A DNA stretch of 64,000 nucleotides from Isoetes taiwanensis (Eukaryota; Streptophyta; Lycopodiopsida; Isoetales; Isoetaceae). The notes beneath the pieces were generated by a model. That model saw nothing but the letters and a program-made list of their open reading frames with translations, was not told where the DNA came from and made no database searches. The stretch's first letter is position 1; each line of letters opens with the position of its first letter. The DNA lies in NCBI GenBank assembly GCA_021234155.1, contig JAJEKV010000063.1:7956095-8020094 (forward strand), in the 5' to 3' direction. Made by a program: the position numbers and the translations under genes. This document shows positions 58,495 to 64,000 of this stretch, one piece after another.

Positions 58495-58774
58495 TTGGTT
58501 TGGGTGCATATTCAGACGGGGGGTGACTCCAGGCAACGAGAGCTGTTGGATAGGCATATTCACCCCTTATTCCTTAATCTACACCGTACGTAAAGTTCCT
58601 CGTTTGTGGGGTATAGAAGTACAAAATTTGCTATACTGTATAACAAGATTCGTAAAATACTATAAGATTTTAAGCGGAATACTATATGGTGTTGATTTCG
58701 TACGTGCAAAATACAATTATGAGGGCTCTCGCTGCCCTACGTCACCCCCCCGTGTGAATATGCACCCAAACCAA
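58495..58774. mobile_element. MITE-like element with 33-bp inverted repeats
   Basis: Left end TTGGTTTGGGTGCATATTCA followed by GACGGGGGGTGAC; the right end is its inverse with one base difference and one extra G. The ~280 bp unit has no coding capacity. It adjoins the LINE fragment end at 58,493. No clear target duplication was found. Confidence 0.75.
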
Positions 58775-59866
58775 AGGGGGTTTAAGGGGGATTTTAATTT
58801 AAATGTGTTGGACCCAATGGTTGTGTTAATTAATGTCAATGGTAGTTATGTGTTGGTTGTTAATTCAATGGTTGTTATGAGTTGGTTGTTATGTGTTGGG
58901 GGATTTAATTTTTATATGTTGGATGTTAATGGTTTGTGTTGCAAAAAAATTTTTTTTGGCCCCTTCGGGGCCTTAGGGACGATCAACCCCGGGTGTGACA
59001 AAAATTTTAGAATTCAAACCAGAAAAAAACTAGAATTCATTTGAGGCTTTCATCACCTGTAGCTTTTGAATTTCATCACAATAAAACAAATAGAACATAA
59101 GTAAAAGTTACCATAAAGATAGAGCAGATTGATTCCATTATTCTGAAAGTCATAAAGTTTGCAACACCCATACACAAACACTTTTCAACTGAACATTTTT
59201 CAACTGGGATTTAACAGCAGCCTTTGGCCTCCATGGATTCTTGTGGTGAGAAACCAAAGTGGGAATTCTTGTGGTGAGAAACCAAAGTGGGAAACTTTTC
59301 TGCTTGTTAGCACAAGGATCTAGAAGAATCAAAATCTAAAAATGCATGGTAATTTTTTGCAAGCTTCATTCGGAATGAGCCATAAAACAATATCCAATAG
59401 CGCAATCATGTATTAATCAGCTTGTAGGATGTGAAAGCCTACCAAACCCGGCCGAAAAATTGCTGTTTTAGCATAGATAATTTAACCAAACATATCCATA
59501 TCATACACTACCAAAAAGATCTCGGAGAGAGCTTTCCAACGCAATAAAAATCATCTCAAACAGAGCTCTGGATCAAAAGTTATGATAAGAAATGTGTTTC
59601 CGGCGGGAAAACTGCACTACATGCGCCATTCAAGCCCTTCATGTGCGCATTATGCACCACACAAACAAAAAGAGGGCTTTTGTTGTGAGCCATTGATTGT
59701 TGACCATTATGCACCACACGCACAAAAAAGGGCTTTTGTTGTGAGCCATTGGTTGTTGACCATTGGAAAAAAAAAGCTAAAATCAATGGCTCAGAAATGG
59801 TGCACTCTAGATGTACGCATTAGTACATCCATTTGAATACATCACGAAATCATAGAAAAACCTTAG
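58775..59866. repeat. Gene-free stretch with small tandem repeats
   Basis: GGTTGTTAT-type imperfect repeats (58,800-58,930), a GGCCCCTTCGGGGCC hairpin (58,959-58,973), a 29 bp direct duplication at 59,233-59,292 (TTGTGGTGAGAAACCAAAGT) and a ~57 bp duplication at 59,649-59,761 (ATTATGCACCACAC...GGGCTTTTGTTGTGAGCCAT). Confidence 0.75.
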
Positions 59867-60499
59867 AAGTCGTATTTAATTAAAGTGGGACTCATTCCAT
59901 TCCCATTTTTTTTCGGAACCCTGTTAATTTACATGAAAAGGAGCACCCCGACCCGAAAACTATCCTTAATTCGATTTTTGTCTAGAACTTGATCGAAGCT
60001 TTCCTCCGTTTTCCCCTCGGTTAGCGAGTCGAGAACAAGAACAATGCAATCAAAACAAAGGAAATTCATTAAAGATTGAAACCAAAGTTCTAGATTGAAA
60101 CCAAAGTTTACAATGGTTGAAGATACCATGATGGTCGGGCTGACACAAATATTACATCATCTTCGCACACAGACCACCTACTGGGAACAACATGCAGAGC
60201 AAGGTCTGAGGCGTTCCAAGCCACAAGAGTAACTTGAAGAGAATAGAAATCTGAACACGCTTAGCCCCGACATGGCTCCCGATCATGTCCTTTACATTCG
60301 CGATTTGTACTTGGGAAAGGCAAAAATCAAGTTAGTGCAAGTGATGCTACTGCATAATACAAATAAGAAAACAACCAGTTCTAAGGGCCATTTCTGAAGA
60401 ATGTAGGTATGAGGCCTTTCTCGATTAGAGCCCAAAAAAACAAAAAAACAAGAAAAAAAAAATTCCTTCTTTTTCTAAGTAGGCAAAAAAAAATTTTTT

Positions 60500-60820
60500 T
60501 GAGGGCCTTTCTCGACTCGCGAGTCGAGAAAGACCCTCAAGGCCCCTCTAATGGCCTTTTCGACCAAGGAAGTCGAGAAACGTAACTTCTGATAAAAAAA
60601 AAAATTTTTTTCTTTTTTTTAACTAGGAAAAAAAAAGTTTTTTTTTCAAGAAGATTTTTTTTAAGGGCCTTTCTCGACTCGTGGGTCGAGAAAAGCATCT
60701 GAGAGTAAAAAAACGAAGTTTTGGGGGGTTGAGAAAGGAAGTTCAAAGTGAAAAACAGAGTTCTGAGGTCGAGAAACGCAGTCCTGAGGACCTTTCTCGA
60801 CTCGCGAGTCGAGAAAGGCA
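60500..60820. repeat. Array of palindromes in copy C
   Basis: Perfect palindromes at 60,507-60,532 and 60,791-60,818 (centre CTCGACTCGCGAGTCGAG), plus two degraded units near 60,555 and 60,670, again separated by long A/T runs. Confidence 0.9.
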
Positions 60821-61004
60821 GCTCAGGGTGGAAAACACAGTTCTGAGGTTCATGACTAACTGGACCAGCAATGGTATTTTCTATGTATTTTCTAATGAAC
60901 ACCATATCTTATGCATTTATTATGTATACATATACGAAAAAATAGACCCTGCCCATAGCTTATTTCAAATATAGATTTTCCAAATGGGACACACCATAGT
61001 TTAT

Positions 61005-61210
61005 CACATTCTATCACACATTAGTTTATCACATTCTATCACACATTAGTATTAGCACACATTAGCATTTTTATACATTAGTACACATTAGTAGCACACA
61101 TTAGCATTTTATACTAGCACACATTAGTATTAGAACACATTAGCATTTTTATACTAGCACACCTTAATTAGCACACATTAGTACTTTATACTATCACAAT
61201 TTCATAATAC
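61005..61210. repeat. Minisatellite, unit around CACACATTAG
   Basis: About ten imperfect copies of GCACACATTAG with variable spacers (CATTTTTATA, TATTA). It corresponds in position to the TAATGCATAGGTTTA repeat of copy B. Confidence 0.85.
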
Positions 61211-62898
61211 ACGCATTAGCATACTAGCACACGGTCCACTTTTTATCTTAGACATAAGAATTATATGCCTAGCACCTCTAAGGTCAACATAAGGTGTAAA
61301 ATATGATTATACAAGCATACATATAAACATACAACCATGCTATGCTATCAATTTGCGACATAAATTCAAATATTTATACGGGTGACACTAATAAAATGAT
61401 ATCCCAATAATGGTATTTTTGTAATATATTACTTTAACCAGCTTTGTTTTCCCTTTGGCCTAGAAATTTAAAATTTTGTACGTGCCGCTTTTTTCCGCCC
61501 GTGTTGGAAATTTAGAATTTGGCACATACGTTTGGGCCTGTCGTTTGGGCCTGTCGTTTTGGGCATGGCTGTAATTTCCTGCTTCTGGAGTAACACCTGC
61601 TTCCGGAATAGATAGGCTGGAGTAATTCCCTGCTTCCCGAGTAACACCTGCTTCTGGAACCTGCTTTCTACAGTAAGAAAACTCTGTATGAATTCGACTT
61701 TAGAAGCCAGTTTTTTTAGAAGGTTTTGCTGATTAAGCAAAAGCATAAGATAAAATGCAAGAAGTTCTTACAAGAAGCGGTTCATCTCCAACTCCATATC
61801 CTCGATTCCGGCCATCTCCGACAGGGCTCTTAAGCTCATTTCTTGTTTGTTCTCAGTTCTGTTACCTCACGTATGTGCATATTGGCATGTAAGAACAAGA
61901 ACAAGAAAAAGAAAAGATTTCTTACAAGAAAAGAAAAGATTTCTTACCCCATGGTTGTTCCCGAAATCCGATTGAAAGAAAGAGCCCGGCAGGATCCAAG
62001 ATCCGAACATCCGGAAGATTTGAACATCGGAAGTTAAAAGCCGATTGAACGTGGCGCCATGCAACGAAAAAGAAAAGGGGCAAAAATCCGATCCCGGGCT
62101 TGAAGGCCCGGACTTGAAGGGGCTATGGCTATGGCGGCGAAGTTGGGCTTCTATGGGTGTTTGCATAAAAATAGAGCTGGTAGGTCGATTAAGACTCGCG
62201 CAAAGCTAGAAAAATACCGCATTGAAGCCGTTTCTTGGGCCTGCAGAGCAAATACTATCGATTCTGAAGCTCCTTGGAGGCTTCTTGAACAAGATCCGGC
62301 AGCACAGAGATTTCTTGAACAAGATCCCGTGATTTCTTGAACAAGATTCGCCATAGCTTCTTGAACAAGATCCGGCAGGATGTAGATTTCCGGCCGCCAT
62401 CGTTCGCCATAGCTGCTCATAAGTGGCGTGCTACAACAGCTTTCACATCATGCAATTCGTCAAAATTTGAATTACAACAGATTTATAAGGTAATTTTTTC
62501 CTTTCTGCTGCATCGCGAGCTTCCCTCTCCTTATTTGCCTGAAACAAATAGATGCAGGGCTCGGATTAGGCCAAAACAGAGAGGATGAAGAAGAAAAAAT
62601 TTATTAGAAGATTGAGAAGTCAACAAGAGATGGCTTTGATTCGCCACAGCTGAGAAAACAGGCTTTGACTCGCCATGTGGTCCTTCTCTGCTCGTCAGAT
62701 TTCATCCATTCTCTTTTTTTTCCATTCTCTTCGGTTGATTTATGCCCCCTCTCCCTCTCGAAGAATCTCTAGTGGGTTTTGTTCTGTTTGATATTTCTGT
62801 GAGTTAATTGCTTTGGTATTTATCGTGCTTTGTCACTAATGGGGACGCTCTCTGAATGGGCTTTCTTTGGTATGGACCCACTAATGGGGACACACTCG

Positions 62899-62937
62899 AA
62901 TGGGCTTTCGAAAGCCCATTCTCGCTCCTTGAGCGAG
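62899..62937. repeat. 22-bp perfect palindrome and adjacent hairpin
   Basis: A perfect palindrome with core GGGCTTTCGAAAGCCC (62,899-62,920) is followed directly by CTCGCTCCTTGAGCGAG, a 7-bp stem with a 3-base loop. Confidence 0.9.
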
Positions 62938-63039
62938 TAAAAACGATTTCATTGTAATTATATTTAATATAATAATAATAATTTAGTATTATTTATTATT
63001 TAATAATAATTTATTTATTATTATTATTTATTATTTTGA

Positions 63040-63335
63040 AGGGGGTAGGGGGAGACCCTTGCCCCCCTTTGCCCCTACCTCTCTCCCCCTTTGCTCCTCT
63101 CTACCCTCTCCCCCATCCCCCTCCTCTTCCCCTCCTCTTTTGCCTCTTCCCCCTCTCCCTCTCCTCGCCCCTTCCCTCCCCCTCCCCTTCGTATCCCCTC
63201 CGTCCCTCCCTGCCTTTTTTCTCTCCTCTCCCCCCCCTCGCCCGCCCCCTTCTTCCAACTTAGCCCCTTCCTCTCTTCAATTTGTGGCTCCTCCCTCCTT
63301 CTCCTCCTACCCTTCTCCTTATCAAGATGTGCCCC
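63040..63335. repeat. Polypyrimidine tract
   Basis: Nearly pure C/T on the + strand over about 290 bp; the inverted equivalent of the purine tracts at 660-960 and 19,070-19,380. Open frames here are Pro/Leu/Ser-rich or Gly/Arg/Glu-rich artefacts of composition. Confidence 0.9.
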
Positions 63336-63479
63336 CTCTCCCTCCCCCGCAGTCTGAATTCTCTTTATATGAGTCCCATTTTCAGTCTGAGTCCCAAAAT
63401 TCGAGATTTGTCCCACTTTAATTAAATGCGACTTTTAGTGAAAAGCGTACAAAAACACAAAGAAAACCCCCTGTTATTA

Positions 63480-64000
63480 TGCTACATATTTGTATTCCTC
63501 TTAATTTGTACCTACTTAAAACTTTGGAATTTTAGTTCCAGTTGTTTATCAAATAATATCATTCACAATTAATGACACGTGAATAGAAACAATATGCTTG
63601 AATGGAACATTGATGAAAACATGAGTGTTTAAGAGTTGTTGTAGATCATTCAAAAAATTTCATTGTAAACATGGTGGTGTTGTAATATTTTCAGTTTGAT
63701 CGTCAGAAACCTACATGAAAAAATATGGAGGTCTTTGTTTATTATTATTATTCTTATTTTTTTCCCTTAAGGTAACAAAATAAACTTTATTGATTGAAAA
63801 TTTTTTACAAAGCTATATTAGATCCATCTATAGATCAGAACGATATCTAGCGGCCAACATGATAGCAGTTACATGACAAAATTATGTAGTACCTGGTTGG
63901 AACTGATTCAACCTCTTCCAAAATAGCTAATACTATGGGGGCCATATCACTACCTCTTTCAAACTACTGAGTACTATAGAAAAGGGTTTTGTCCTTTTTT
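63480..64000 (+). repeat. Dispersed repeat, copy 2 (cut by window end)
   Basis: Collinear with 55,770-56,230. It has an extra ~80 bp (about 63,595-63,680) not found in copy 1. Confidence 0.85.

Larger units (their letters stand above)
59867..63434 (-). mobile_element. TIR DNA element, inverted copy C
   Basis: Left AAGTCGTATTTAATTAAAGT, right ACTTTAATTAAATGCGACTT, flanked on both sides by TTAG (59,863-59,866 and 63,435-63,438), a clean 4-bp target duplication. The interior is the reverse of copies A and B in order: palindrome array at its left, ATTA-type and polypyrimidine tracts at its right. It lacks the nested LINE. The 61,440-62,600 part corresponds to the 19.5-20.6 kb part of copy B. No intact protein. 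Confidence 0.9.

Noticed and set aside
1-64000. tRNA or rRNA genes
   Set aside because: No cloverleaf with A and B boxes and no rRNA core was seen; the tRNA-like matches are primer-binding sites of LTR elements.

Overview
The window looks like nuclear DNA of a land plant with a large, repeat-rich genome, most likely a non-seed plant such as a fern, lycophyte or moss. The evidence is one spliced plant-type DExH-box RNA helicase gene (about 45.07-51.29 kb, + strand) surrounded by transposable elements. One of these is a Replitron-like HUH element, a group reported to be abundant in non-seed plants. Another is a Crypton-like tyrosine recombinase, which I do not associate with flowering plants. 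The species assignment is inference only.

Layout. 1-8.55 kb (copy A) and 18.40-27.47 kb (copy B) are two diverged copies of one segment. Each holds a ~3.5 kb terminal-inverted-repeat (TIR) element, the C-terminal half of a Crypton-like recombinase gene on the minus strand, and the 5' end of an LTR retrotransposon inserted at the same site. Between them (8.55-18.4 kb) lie scattered minus-strand exons, tandem repeats, a decayed Replitron-like Rep gene (15.7-17.0 kb) and a LINE 3' end. From 24,233 to 35,916 there is a complete but decayed chromodomain-type Ty3 retrotransposon with 1.6-1.7 kb LTRs, a perfect GATGG target duplication, an initiator-Met tRNA primer site and a polypurine tract. Its insertion splits an exon of the Crypton-like gene, whose N-terminal half continues at 35.9-36.9 kb. 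The 37-44.7 kb stretch has further minus-strand exon-like pieces, repeated modules and a 5'-truncated LINE. After the helicase come two TRIM (miniature LTR) elements, LINE fragments, a MITE-like element and an inverted third copy of the TIR element (59.87-63.43 kb).

Most striking observation. Between its primer site and gag, the retrotransposon carries an open frame that starts exactly like the histone H3 tail (ARTKQTARK). It runs through a ~240-residue charged insert and ends in a full histone H3 fold; one in-frame TAG separates the insert from the fold. The same element ends its integrase with a chromodomain. An LTR element encoding both an H3-like protein and an H3-tail reader is, as far as I know, undescribed. 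Other points worth attention are the plant Crypton-like recombinase, the Replitron-like gene, arrays of near-perfect palindromes inside the TIR element, and LINE copies that share a 3' hairpin but carry different microsatellite tails.

Almost every mobile gene here is broken by stops and single-base indels. Even the helicase has one apparent frameshift, so some assembly error is possible.
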